Below, one piece after another: positions 33,421 through 45,310 of a stretch of 64,000 nucleotides of DNA (the first letter of the stretch is position 1; each line of letters starts with the position of its first letter). The DNA is taken from NCBI GenBank assembly GCA_009760855.2, contig WPIO01000027.1, forward strand, positions 718,501 to 782,500, given 5' to 3'. A model generated the notes under the pieces. The model saw nothing but the letters and a program-made list of their open reading frames with translations. It did not search any database and was not told where the DNA came from. The position numbers were made by a program, and so were the translations under genes. This DNA is from Cristatella mucedo. Its lineage: Eukaryota; Bryozoa; Phylactolaemata; Cristatellidae.

Positions 33421-33763
33421 TTTCAATATAAGTTCTATAAAAATTAAATCGTCTTGTTCGTAACGAGATAGTTAGTCATCTTGCATTACCCCTAAAATTA
33501 TTGGGTTTTTAAATCACAGTGTTTAGACAGCTCTTCCATGTTTTAACGTCTACAATGCCAGGATGTATTTAGCACTCAGTAAATTGCACAGTTTTGAGGC
33601 AAGCGAAATCATTTTTCATAGGTTACAGGTTGAATACAGAAATCCAACTTCCCCAGCACAAAAAAGTACTGCATCGTTAGGTAAACGTTGCATCTCGATG
33701 GAGGTAACAGCTTTCTCTCGGACTGTTGTATCGAGAAAGGCAATCATCATTAGCGTTTTCGTT

Positions 33764-33865
33764 TGTTACTCGTGGCAGGAGGGTATCTTCAGTTGCTGAC
33801 AATGGGGCCGTAATCGCGCCATGGTCACATCACACTGCCAGGTTGAGATATTCTCTTTGCAATGT
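33764..33865 (-). other. Conserved block W (unit A)
   Basis: The - strand frame reads ISTWQCDVTMARLRPHCQQL and ends PSCHE before TAA. It matches blocks at 1-113, 47,830-47,945 and 48,540-48,655. Unrecognised. Confidence 0.3.
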
Positions 33866-34261
33866 GAGTTCGGTTAGACCCACGGTCTTTACAAATTCTT
33901 CACTGGGATCTTCGAGGCAGAGTGCCATCCCCAAAACATTTTCACTATTAGCACAATGCAGCTCATGGTCATTGTAATGAAAGATTAACAGCTGCATAGT
34001 GTTGCACATTCCCTATGAGGAAATACTACGTAACTGAACGATATATTGGTTTTATACTGTAACGCTGCTGCCTCGGTAAAAGCCTAAACGTACAGTCGCT
34101 ATTGATGTGTGCAGGGAATGGTTTGTGCATTCCAAACAGACATCCAATGACTGAGACGATCTGCATTATCGTTGGTGGTGGTAAAAATCGATATATGATT
34201 GAAAGTTAGGATACATGGTGGTAGCCTGGCCACAAAAATTGTACCACAGTAAAGATATTAA

Positions 34262-34430
34262 AGTATTATCTCATTGAACAAACTACCTTTTTCAGTAGCT
34301 AAAGAGCCCTGACGGCTACCAACATCGCCTGCTGGAACAATACATTTTCCGCCCGCTGCAGGATTTGAACTCCCCACTTCCACAACGAGATCATGAAGAG
34401 AAACTGCAGTACGTAGCATAACGTTACTGC
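34262..34430 (-). mobile_element. Old SINE copy (unit A)
   Basis: Diverged member of the tRNA-derived SINE family: gagccctgacggctacc and gcaggatttgaactcc mark the body and the B box. The copy at 49,065-49,235 sits at the same place in unit B, so this insertion predates the A/B duplication. Confidence 0.7.
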
Positions 34431-34689
34431 TAATAATAGAATGGAGCCAGAAAAAACGTCACAACTGAGTCAAGCAAGGGAGTCAGATTTCTATGCAGAA
34501 GAGTTCACGACATGATTCACAGTCAGGCATCTTCGAGGTTACTCAGGACACATGCACTTTATGAAATTCTACTCGGGCGCCATTCAACCAGACTAATCGT
34601 TAACCCAAACGAAGTGTAGAGACGGGGATTTTAATACAATAATCGAATGGCATTTAGAACAATTGGTCTTAATCAGTCAAAGCCCTGGT

Positions 34690-37600
34690 GTGTGTATACT
34701 GCATTGTGTGTCTTACCAACCATGGTATCGTTTAGTGTGACTCTCTAAGCCTGGATTTGACTAGCCAGCTGCAGTAAGTCATCTGCCTGATGCTGCATCT
34801 ACATATCTTACAATTAACCTGGCATGCCTGGCCTGTAGCTGAAACAGGTTAACCGGCCAACCATTACTAACTGCTACTCCTCCAACTGCATTGTTAGCCT
34901 ACCACCAGCATGCTGAAGATGTACTCTGCGGATGCAATATAAAAAATTCACTATGGTTCGTATGAAAAACAACTGAGAAATCTTTGTCACAAGGGTTTAG
35001 CCAGATATGCCAACAGATCGGCATAGCACCATACCGTCATCGGTTGCCGTTTTGGTTCAAGTTGATGATATGAGTGAGCACATAGTAATGACCGGAAGAC
35101 TCAACTAAAGTGTTTTCAGGTGGCTTGATCGTCTGGCAGTTGCTGTTGGGACACAACATTCGTACCTGAACCGGGCGATAGCTCAAGCAACGCAATGGGG
35201 GATATTTACTTAGCTTTGGTTTGGTGCTTTTGGCCAGCTGAGCAACAACCTATGCCAGCTTTAACGTGTCTGCATAGCAGTATTCTGGTAGCCAAGCTGA
35301 TGCTAACACACCTCTTTATTTTAGTAATTTAAAGGCATGTTTAAAACGTAGTATTCTGAGGCTTTGCTCTTAACTGGCGAACAGTGATTTTAATTGTAGA
35401 GAAGCATTAATCGCCTCCGGTGAAATCGAACGAAATGTAAGTTGAGAATATCTACATAGCCATAGAAAAATTATTTAATTAGTGATTGTCTTAGTATTAG
35501 CTGTAGGTGTAGCAAAATGCACGGTCCAGCAGGTGCAAGACATACCATAGAAAATGGCTGTTCGATGATCAACAGCAACAGCTGCTTCAACCACGTGCAT
35601 GCAGCTTGCCCTTACCATTAAAAGAACGGATACAAATTCCATTCAAATGAACACTTTTGCTATTCAAAACAGAATTTTAACTAAATTTACTGTTTAGTGT
35701 CCTTATTAAGGATCTTTAGTCATCCTAAGTCACAGCAAAATGTAAATCCTTTCTAGCTTACCATGTATGACCTTGTACCTTCCAATTATAACTACCTGCA
35801 CATTGTGGGATACCATAGAATTTGATTAAATGTTTCAGTTCTTAAGCTACGTTGTATAGACATTACGAAACGTTCCTCTCGATCGACTACAGCTGATTCA
35901 AAATGTTCCCAAGGAGTGATTGACTTTGAGGCTTTAGTCGAAGTGACGTTGCACTGCTTGATTGAATTTTGTCTGAAAACATTTTATTTATGCAAACAGC
36001 CACGTTTCCAGTCTGATCTGTTCGTATTTTTATGCAAGGGAATAGTTTGCTCTTGAGCAAACGTACATTATAAGGCAAAATACCTGGTTTTTTAACTAGC
36101 GACTTTTTGTCGTAATATACTTTTAGAAGTGGTGGTTTATAGCATTCATAGCACCTCAAAGCACTGAAGAAATCGGAAACATCTTTCTTAATACTATATC
36201 ACCTTCTAATATTCAAACTTAAGATACATTGAGCTAGCCTTGCCCCACTAATCCTAAATAAGTGAAGGGCAACAGAAGATATATTCCTAAAGCATCTTCT
36301 CGAAGGCAAGCAACGATAAAAAAGTGCAGGCGAAATGAGGGAAACATTCAACTCACTTCTTAGCTAATTTTAGGCTGCTTAGCTAGCATGCATTTTACCG
36401 CATGCTATAACGCTGGGCTTCGCTAAAATTTGGCAGCAGCCGAAACAAGTTTTATTACTAGCGCTTCAAATGCAGACTTTGTACAACTGTTGAACATCTG
36501 TCCAATCTACGATTTAGCTGGGTCTGTATTTTGTTTATTGTGCCTTATTTGCAGGGATCAATGTAGCAAGTGGTGCTAATCGGTTTCTTAGCTAGACAAC
36601 TACTTGGAGTCGTACTTACTTCGGCTCACGTATTTCTTAGAATCCAAATTACGTGCCTCACCTGTAGCCTGAACAGGACAACTTTCCTGTGGTGTAAATA
36701 GAATTTCTAAAATGCAGTGACAGGGTCTGAGCTCAAAGTAGTGTCTTTATCCTAGCTTTATTCAGTAATTATTGCCCCACTTTCACTGATTGCCTCTGAC
36801 ACCGGAATTTTTCAAGGGTTAAAACCGCTTTCTTGGTGACACTATTATTGAGTAAAGAGAGCTTTTATTGCTTGTCCACATTTAGCAAAAACCATGCAGT
36901 ACCAAAAGAGACCGGTAGTGTTCCGACGATTTTGTGACGCAAACATTTTAGTGCTCATTTCAAGGCTGATGTGATAGTCGTTCAAGTGGCACTTTGCTGC
37001 TTATTTGCCTTAAACTTAAACAATGCTGCTTTCTCAACAATGTGCAAGTTGTCAAGCAGACCTGATACAGAATTAGGTACAGGCTTGATCTTGTAGCCTA
37101 GAGGTTGTGACCGACGTCCTTCGATATAACCTTCAACCCGGACTAGCTAGGGAATATCACTGTTGACAGCAAAATGAGTTCCCAGAACTACTGGGATTGT
37201 GCTAGCTGGTAGTTTGGCACTGTCCAAGGAAAGGAGGGCAAAAACATGCCGGTGCAGGTAAAACAGCATTCAAAAGAAGCCAACCACATAAGCTCGCACG
37301 GAAAAATCCTGCCAAGTCAATCGCTAAAGAAATTGATTCCGGGCCGTGCTGATTCAAAATTTGATTGTGGAAAGAGTAGGCTGGTAAAGAGGCCGTACAC
37401 TGTATAGACCACGTCCAGCTCTTCTTAATTCTAGTATTTAGATATATTTTGAATTAAAACAGACTTATGCAAAAGGCGAGTATATCGTAAAGAACATTGT
37501 CTTTTTTTAAATTACAAGCACATGATGCGATCGGTGGACGACACCTTTTCTTTCCTCACCTTTGATCATTCAATGAAGAGAAGTAGCCACCAGCAACTCT

Positions 37601-40600
37601 TGGAGGTTTGCGGCTCTGCTTTGGTTTGGTGCTTTTGGCAAGGTGACAGACAGCCAGTTCCAGCATGTAAGTGTCTGCAAAGCGGTTCTCTAGTAGCCAC
37701 GCTGGAGCTAAAAAAATCATAGGATTTAAAAAAATTTGAAACTCACGGTTGCAAATTAGTCAGATGTCATAGGCTTCGCCCTGTATATGTAAATGGAAAT
37801 TTGAAAACTTGAGAGCGCAGTATACATCCATTGTATATTCCAACGAACCATTAATAAGGCATCTTAACAATAGCTTCAAGGCTATTCAGTGTCAAGTGGT
37901 CACCTTCGCATTACAAAAAGGTGGAGCAGAATTAGCACGATCCATCCGATACAGGACACAAAATTGAAACTGGCTGTTTGATGAATGCTATAGGTTTTGT
38001 GTTGCAGCTCCGCGGCAACCGTCGTATCCAGCAGGTGCATGTCTCTTACAAGGAAAGAAAAGGAAAAACATTACCGTTCCAATGAATACTTATGCTATTC
38101 CAAACAATAGGTCAACAAATTTTAGTGGTGAGGCTATTTAATTGTGACGTTTGGTCAGCTCAAGAAAAAACGCAAATGAAACCATTGCTATCTAACCATG
38201 TAGCTGCGGTTAATGGTTTACTTTCCGCGAAGTTTAGAAAAACTAAACCCGCAGTCAACGTGCCAACTTGTGTAGCCACAGAGGTTTGTTTTATTTTCTA
38301 GGTTCCTGCATTAGTTAATAGGAAAATCTCTCTTCCTATGCACATTTTACAGTGGTTCGCTCTATAGTTAGCAGCACATAATAGTGGCATACATTACAAT
38401 TGTATTGAATTTGTATTACTGTTCTTAACTTACATTCAATAGTACGTGAAATTTAGAAACCTTCCCAGCCGTCGGCTAGAACCTGTTCTAAATGTAAGCT
38501 TAACTTGGCACAAGTATGTTACATAGCTTGTAGTTTTTCCCATGAATTACACTGCCTGCATAATTAGGTACTAAATCCTAGCGGAAACAGTGAAACATGA
38601 TTTTCTCTGCCGGTGCGTTCAGGATTGGCATTAGTCGTTAGCGTTTTCCTCTTTCACTCAGCACTTCAACTTATGATGGCACCCTCAGTTGAGGTGCAGG
38701 GGCGAGAATTTGAGCAAGGATTGCATAGCTTAGCCGGATAGCAATTGTTTTGCAGGAAGACAGTTCCAATTGAACGGCTACTTTTTCCGATGTTGTGGCC
38801 GTGAATGGTTAGTCGAAGTGAGATCCCACTCGTTATTCAAACATTTCATGACACCGCCCGCACCAATACCAATATCCAAGTTGTCCAGTCTGAGCTGTCT
38901 GTATGTTTACGTAAGGGAACGCCTTGATATTAAGGAACGATAAGTGTGAAAAAAACTCCGTGGTTGTTCAATGACGGACTATTTCACCATGGTAAACTGG
39001 TTGAAGAGAGGTTTTTCAGCATCAACATCAGATCTTTCAGAAGTTAGTGAATTGGACAGAGCACTTTTACTAGTATATGACGTACTCAAACTCAAACTCG
39101 GTCTACATTCAGTTCGCCTGGTCCCACTAATCGTAAAATATTGAGGACAACATAACGGTAATTGCTAAAATGAGTTAACCAAGGCAAGCAACACAATTCA
39201 AAGGCTGGTTAATGGAATGCAAGATGCAACATACGCTCGGGCTCACTTAAGGCGGCTTAGTTTGCACGCACTTTTTGGTATTCTATAACGCTGGGTTTAG
39301 ACGACAACCTGGAGCAGTGGAAGGAACTTTTTTTACTAGAGCTTTCAATGCACCTTGACAGCTAATTGATGTCTGTCTATATAAGATCTGTTCTACAATG
39401 CAGCTGTGTTTTTAATTTGTTTTGCGTACCTTATTCGCTGCGGATTGACCTAGCGAGTGTCAATAATCAAAGTTTTAACTAGCCAGTTACTGCGAGTCGT
39501 CTTTGAATTTGCTTACACTTTTCCTAATGTCGGGCTCAACTGTCACGCGTGAAGCCAAAAAGGACTACTTTTCATGCATGAATTGGAAATGAGAAATTAC
39601 CTTGACAAGGGGTCTGAGTGCAAAGCAGTTTCATATTTAAAGGTAGCCCCCAAACTATTATAAACATTCACTTATTTCCACTAACATCGAAATTTTAAAG
39701 GGCTTGCAAACCACTGCCTTTGTGACACTAATTTTGTGCAAAGAAAGCTTTACTTTTTTTGCAGCATTTTGAAAACTGCCTAAATAGTAGCATAGGCACC
39801 ACAAGCCGCCTGGCAAATTTATGGTGTTAGCCATCACAACTCATATTTACGTTGATTTTAGAGTCGTTCTAGTGGCACTTTCTTGGAAATTTGTTGAAAC
39901 TGAAAGAAGGCTGCTGAGTGACTACTTTGCAAAATTGCAAGAAGACTTTGTACAGACAGAAGTACGTGCTTGGCATTTTCACCTATGGCTATATAAAATA
40001 TATATGCTTTGGGAACTTTCCTTCCATCCCTGGTTAAGCTAGGGAATATCAGTATTGACCGCGAAATTGGTTCGTATAACCCTGAGAACATTGCTAGTAG
40101 GGAGGTTGGCACTGTATGTGGACAGGATTTCACATAATCCAGAGCCCATGGCCAAAAGCAGGTCAAAGCAAAGCCACCTCATACGCTTGGGCGTTAACAT
40201 TCGCCCGACTATATAGCTCAAACCATTGAGTTAAGGCGTATCAACTTAAAACGGATCTCTTCTAAGAGTAATAAAATGGTGATTACGTCCTAAACCACGT
40301 AGACTAATTAAAGATTAGATAAACAGGTTGCATGTTTCAAAGAACTCCACCTGTTTCTGAATAATTACCATTCAGTGTAAGAAACTACAAAGTTGTCGTG
40401 CTGAACGTGACAGCCAATTTTACCCTGCTGCTCAGTCAACGTTTTCATTGAGCAGAATTTAAATTCTCCTCAAACAGTACAGTACTTGCTTGGCTCCATC
40501 ACACGTTGGTCACTTGCTGCTGCACTTTTTTTCTATTCCTTGCCACCAGAGATTCTCTGCCGACTATTAACTAGTTTATCTATTCTTTACTTTCTAGTGA

Positions 40601-40900
40601 CTAACTGCCACCATGTTATTTGCTATAAAAGTCCTAGAACACACTACTTGGTTCTAACATGGTCACCAACAACGACATATGTCGACCAGTCCCCTGCACT
40701 GCTCCTTATTTAGGTGATAATTTGCTACCGTATTCCACTGACTACATCTCCAGACTGCAACTTGGACATAACCGTGCGATTGGCGGTTTTCTAGTGATAG
40801 TATGCAAGGTTTTTTAGCAAATATGTTCTCACTGAAACGAACTTAGTCTTAGTGGGGCCATAAACGACTCCATTTCCATACTTAGTGAGTACCCTAGGTT
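34690..40900. repeat. Spacer between copies A and B, internally duplicated
   Basis: It aligns with 49,500-54,740 in unit B (for example atggtatcgtttagtgtgac at 34,721, gtgattgtcttagtattagc at 35,484 and ttttaactagcgactttt at 36,090). Within the unit, blocks recur about 2.4-2.9 kb apart: tttggtttggtgcttttggc-type cores at 35,215 and 37,619, and cagccgaa-type cores at 36,430 and 39,305. No conserved ORF is seen. The frames at 37,522-37,722 and 52,628-52,834 share the string SGSLVATL but lack any known motif. Confidence 0.6.
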
Positions 40901-40929
40901 TAATGAGAAATAATTAAGAGGTAGGTAGA

Positions 40930-40971
40930 GAGAGGCAAAAGAAATGAAGAAAGCGAACGAGAGAGAGAGAA

Positions 40972-41030
<59 letters not shown>

Positions 41031-41061
41031 GGCGAGAGAGACAGATAGAGGCGAGAGAGAG

Positions 41062-41134
<73 letters not shown>

Positions 41135-41142
41135 TAGAGAGT

Positions 41143-41178
<36 letters not shown>

Positions 41179-41440
41179 ATAAGAGAGAGAGACAGATAGA
41201 GAAAGAGAGAGACAGATAGAGAGAGAGAGACAGATAGAGAGAGAGAGAGAGACAGACAGCCAGACAGACAGAAAGAGAAAGAGAGACAGATAGAGAGAGA
41301 GACACAGATAGAGAGAGAGACAGACAGACAGATAAAGAGAGAGAGACAGATCGAGAGAAAGAGAGAGAGAGATAGAGTGAGGCGAGAGAAAAAAAAGAGA
41401 GAGAACGAGAACGAGAGCGAGAGAGACAGAGAGAGGGACA
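40930..41440. repeat. (AG)n-rich compound microsatellite
   Basis: About 500 bp of AG runs with GACA and GATA interruptions. Its flanks match those of 14,777-15,028, so the array is shared by two units but has a different length. The two long - strand ORFs across it (Ser/Leu repeats) are artefacts. Confidence 0.9.
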
Positions 41441-42176
41441 GAAAAGTACAAGCTCAGACAATAATTATAGACTAAAATCCATTGCGGTATTCCGTCCGTT
41501 TCAAAGGTAATGATAAGGTTGTTTAAGTGCCACATCCGTGCCCACATAAACAGCGACTTTAGCTAGACCTGAAGGGAACTGTAACATGTAAATCCACTGT
41601 ATTATGACCTTGTCTGTCCCTACTGACTACGGTCCAAGTGCTCGCCCCTAAAGAAACAGTTTAAGAATTAAAGTATACCAAATTCAACTTATTTATACCA
41701 CATGACTAAAGGTTGTGTATGTATAGCCTACAAAATACTTGCACGGTCAAAGTTCAACCAGAATCTAAGCAAAGATGCCGTTAGTAGCCAAATTATTTAA
41801 AGCGTATGCAACTGGAATAATAGCTTCTCGACTCCCCTTAAAAACACTTGGACGACTAGCTTAAATCTCACTGAGCCTCTAAAGCCTTTCCGAATGCTTT
41901 CTAGCCATTCTTTTTAATTAGGCATCACGACTTTAGGAAAATGAGTACCAGGATGCGAATTAATCCTGTAGTGTTTCAGAGCCCTTCCTATCCACAGCTT
42001 CGGAAATAGGCTGTATTTTCAGGTAACACTTAAGGTAACTTTAAGGTAACAGTTCAGGTGGAATTTTAAATTCAGGCATAAGCTATGCTATCTAACAGGC
42101 TCGCTAAACGATTCACGTTGACGCAGCGATGCATTGCTTGTATAAACTCTTGCGTTATATATTTCAGGATGAAAGC
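41441..42176. other. 3' flank of ML copy B, no gene seen
   Basis: The stretch 41,860-42,180 aligns with 19,695-20,010 downstream of copy A (cctttccgaat and gaaaatgagtac landmarks). No ORF with motifs. Confidence 0.5.
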
Positions 42177-42182
42177 TTTAAT
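42177..42182 (-). terminator. Probable poly(A) signal ATTAAA of ML copy B
   Basis: ATTAAA on the - strand, 58 nt beyond the stop codon. Copies A and C have AATAAA at this aligned site. Confidence 0.5.
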
Positions 42183-42239
42183 TGACAAGGAACTTGAAAC
42201 ATTAACAAGTTTTCCGCTACGACGATGCCGGCTTTTGTT

Positions 42240-45225
42240 TTAGCATATTTGGGCAGGAATTCTGACACAAGCAACGGTTGATTCATCGCTGCCAACAAGT
42301 TTTGCTTCCACGGTGCCTTCTATCTGCAACGAAACCAGTAGTCTGGACATTAACATCCACCAACACTAGCAGAAAAATGTCAAGTTAGTAATACTCTCGG
42401 TCAATGTATAGCTCGACTTGATACGAGAATGAAAGCTCTTAGCTTCTACGACAGGTCAAGTCTGTTTTGTAATGTCTGAAATTCTAAAAAGGCCATCATA
42501 GTCCTACCGTAAACAAAGTTAAAAATGAACTCCTACTTATAAAGCATTTGAACCGTGTAGCCCTATTAGGATGCTTTCTCTCACTAGCGATTGTTTTTTT
42601 TAATTTCGACAACATTTTCGTGCTCAACACGTAGTTGTCACAGGTTAAACACTGCGAAAGGCTTATAAACTTGAATTATCAAAGTAACCTTCTCTGAAAA
42701 CTAAACCTAATGTTTCCACCATGTCTCTCTTGTAGGACTACCTACAGTGATAGTTGACCACTAATCTTACTCCCAGGCTCTATGCACGATGGAAACATGC
42801 AATTCAGGATTCACCAGGCTATCCTAACAAGCAATTGAGCACATGCAGCAGCTGGGAATAGATATGATTGCCAGCTTGTTCGAGCAATCTGAGATGTTCA
42901 GCCATGCCTGTGAGTCCCTGAAGGAGAAGCGATACCTCAAAGATGATCCGCCGGTTAGCATCAAAATGACGACAGCTCTGATCCATAGGCTCTAGAGAGT
43001 GGTGGGTTTCACCATTTAATACTATCTTCGCAGTGGCACAAGTTGCATCAGCCTCACTAGCTTAGGTCACGTACATGCAATAACAACGCCAAAGTAGTGT
43101 AATATCTGAACAATATTTAGTCCTGCAGCTCCAAGAGTAAAATATTGCATTTACATATTCTCACCCTTCCAAATAGTATTACTTGCTGTGGGCTTTGGCA
43201 CATCTATATCAGCAGTTCTTACCTGCTAGTTTTGAATAGCTTCCCCTTACCCGTAATTCATCCGACTCAGCTATGCTTGCACCTTTCTTTAGTTAAATGA
43301 CGGGTATTTGGCTGGTTAAGGCGTTCCCTTCAAAAGAAGCTTTGACTTTTTGTACTCTTCTGAAAGTCTGCCACGTTTGACCGGGTTAAGGTGCTTATCT
43401 TGACCAAGGTCTTGTCCAGGTCCTTAGCTCCAGCCCCTGCATAAATGTGAAGCAGCTAAATAAAGATTGAGACCTCTTATGGCACTATCCCAATAAATGT
43501 TTTCTATATTTATAGTTCATATTATGTGCCCTCGAGGCAATCCTAGACCTGTGCACTCGGTTAACCCCTCACTAATAAGTGCGGATGTATTGGAATTATT
43601 TCGTAAAAACTAAGCCTGCAGTCGTCGTGCTACACTGGCGTATCTACACTGGCCAGTTAACAGCACGAAATACTAAGTGGAAAGTACCATTAGTAATAAA
43701 AACCCGACTGCTCTTACCAGTTTTTGGATCACCATCACAGCGAAACTAACACAGTGTAAGGAACCGCATAAAGCAACCCATTTGGAAAATATCAGGAGCA
43801 AGGATGGAAATGGAGACTTTGGTCGTTTCTTCTGTGCACGTAGCTTCAGGAATTTCAGTGTAAAGTCTGTGAAGACCTTGGAAAAGCTTAAAAGTGCAAT
43901 AGCAAAGCCCGATCTCTCCCTCATCTGCATTGGATGTCACTTCAGCTTGAAAGCACAAGCAGCTGCAGGCTCCGGCTAACTAGTCAGTGCTTCTGCAAAA
44001 TGAATAAAGTTGTGAGTGGCCCATACCTCTGGAGTGTCTTCGCTGATGTCAACTGGAAAACTGACTGTATAGTCTTGGCCAGCAACAACCGGGCAGGCTA
44101 CTCCTTGGTTGCATGCATCAGTCGGTAGACTTATTGGCACATTGAATTCATCCTTTTTTTCAAATCGAGCCGTTACCTTCACTGCTTCAGATGACACACC
44201 TGTAAATTGTAACGATAAGCAATGGTTCACTTTTTCAAGCACACGGAATGCTTGCGACGTTCTCTGCGTGCCAAGTTGAATGAGGCTGAACACTCACACG
44301 ACAAGAGTGTCAATGCTGGCACATAGTTTTGCTAGAAAGCATGGATCACAGATGCTACACAAGACCAGGGCACTATTGTTTTACTTGTTATCTAGCTTCT
44401 CAGAGTAGGGTCAGACAAACATCTTGACTGGTCTTTACACCATTTGCCTTTTAGGTGCATTTGAGGTAGGCATCTTCCGAGACAAAACTCAAGAACGGCG
44501 TACATTCCCACCCATAGTAAATCACACTCCGAGGATTTTTTCGTTTACGATTTGCATTGGATGCTTTGTGGTGTTATTGTAGGTAGCCGCTGACTACCGT
44601 ACCCATGCAGCCTTGCAGCTACTTACTTTCGTCGTGTATGTTGTGTTTAGAAATATTAAGACTTAATGTATGAGTTTACCCGTGCTTGCCTTGTCGACAT
44701 AACTTTGTCGCTGAGCAAAAGAAATAATTCGATTATTTATTGGCCTTTTGCAGTTGGTCTTAATGCTGTCATCAGTTTTAGTAGAAGTAAGCTAAAGTTA
44801 CATATGCGAACAGCGTGAATGATCTGAGTAAAGGACTGATGCTGGTTATGCTGCTTGTTAGAAGAGCTTGCCAAAACAGTTGGTGAAGCTCGCAGGCAAT
44901 AGGTTCAAAGTGATTGTTCCTACCGGCTGTGAACGTTGCAGTAATCGCAGCACTTTGTCCTCTTTGGAAAGTGCAAGCACCTGGAGCCTTCGGCTCAACT
45001 TCGATGGAAATCACCTTTCCTTTATCGGATCCTAGAACAGTATAAACATGCATTTCATAAAATGGTGGTGCTGCTTTTAGCCCTCTGCCTATGTATGCCA
45101 ATTCCGTTGGTCGCACAAGTAAACCCAGATTCAGTCTACTTACCACATTCTTCAAAATTAATCGCCCTTGCTGGGGCTGCTACCAGAAGTAACCAGTAAA
45201 TCGCAGAGACTGAAAATGGACTCAT
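42240..45225 (-). CDS. NPC2-like: ML-domain (NPC2-like) secreted lipid-binding protein, intact copy B
   Basis: Four exons on the - strand: 45,225-45,144, 45,031-44,924, 44,199-44,027 and 42,323-42,240. All introns are GT-AG, with phases 1, 1 and 0. They encode 148 residues. Residues 1-21 form a signal peptide (hydrophobic YWLLLVAAPA, cut after ARA). The mature protein starts INFEECGSDKGKV and matches NPC2: Cys27 and Cys140 align with the pair that links the ends of the fold, and Cys93 and Cys99 (DACNQGVACPV) with the second pair. Cys47 is present, but its NPC2 partner at 42 is Lys; a C-terminal Cys148 may replace it. P120-E121 and the last strand VEAKLVGSDESTVACVRIPAQ fit the ML fold. The family binds sterols or other lipids in an apolar pocket. 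The ligand here is unknown. Confidence 0.9.
42826..42995 (+). other. Conserved block E, possible unrecognised exon (unit B)
   Basis: Open frame QAIEHMQQLGIDMIASLFEQ, SEMFSHACESLKEKRYL and VSIKMTTALIHRL, ended by TAG. It is closed upstream by TAA. The unit A partner keeps the frame with one stop, and a near-identical partial copy lies at 47,941-48,042. It lies in intron 3 of ML copy B on the opposite strand. No known domain recognised. Confidence 0.4.
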
Positions 45226-45302
45226 TGTCGTTAGATGGACTATTCGGGTCCTGTCTTAGCAAAGACAACTAAGGCTTGTGCATTAGCTCACACGTCGGTC
45301 GG

Positions 45303-45310
45303 TATATATA
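45303..45310 (-). promoter_or_regulatory. TATA-box-like element of ML copy B
   Basis: TATATATA lies 78-85 nt upstream of the ATG on the gene strand, which suits a TATA box with a short 5' UTR. The aligned site in copy A is not TATA-like. Confidence 0.5.

Noticed and set aside
43677-43979. 100-codon + strand ORF and overlapping - strand ORFs first considered as the last ML exon
   Set aside because: No acceptor in the right phase joins them to exon 3, and the aligned stretch in copy A is stopped. The exon at 42,323-42,240 joins in phase and completes the ML fold.
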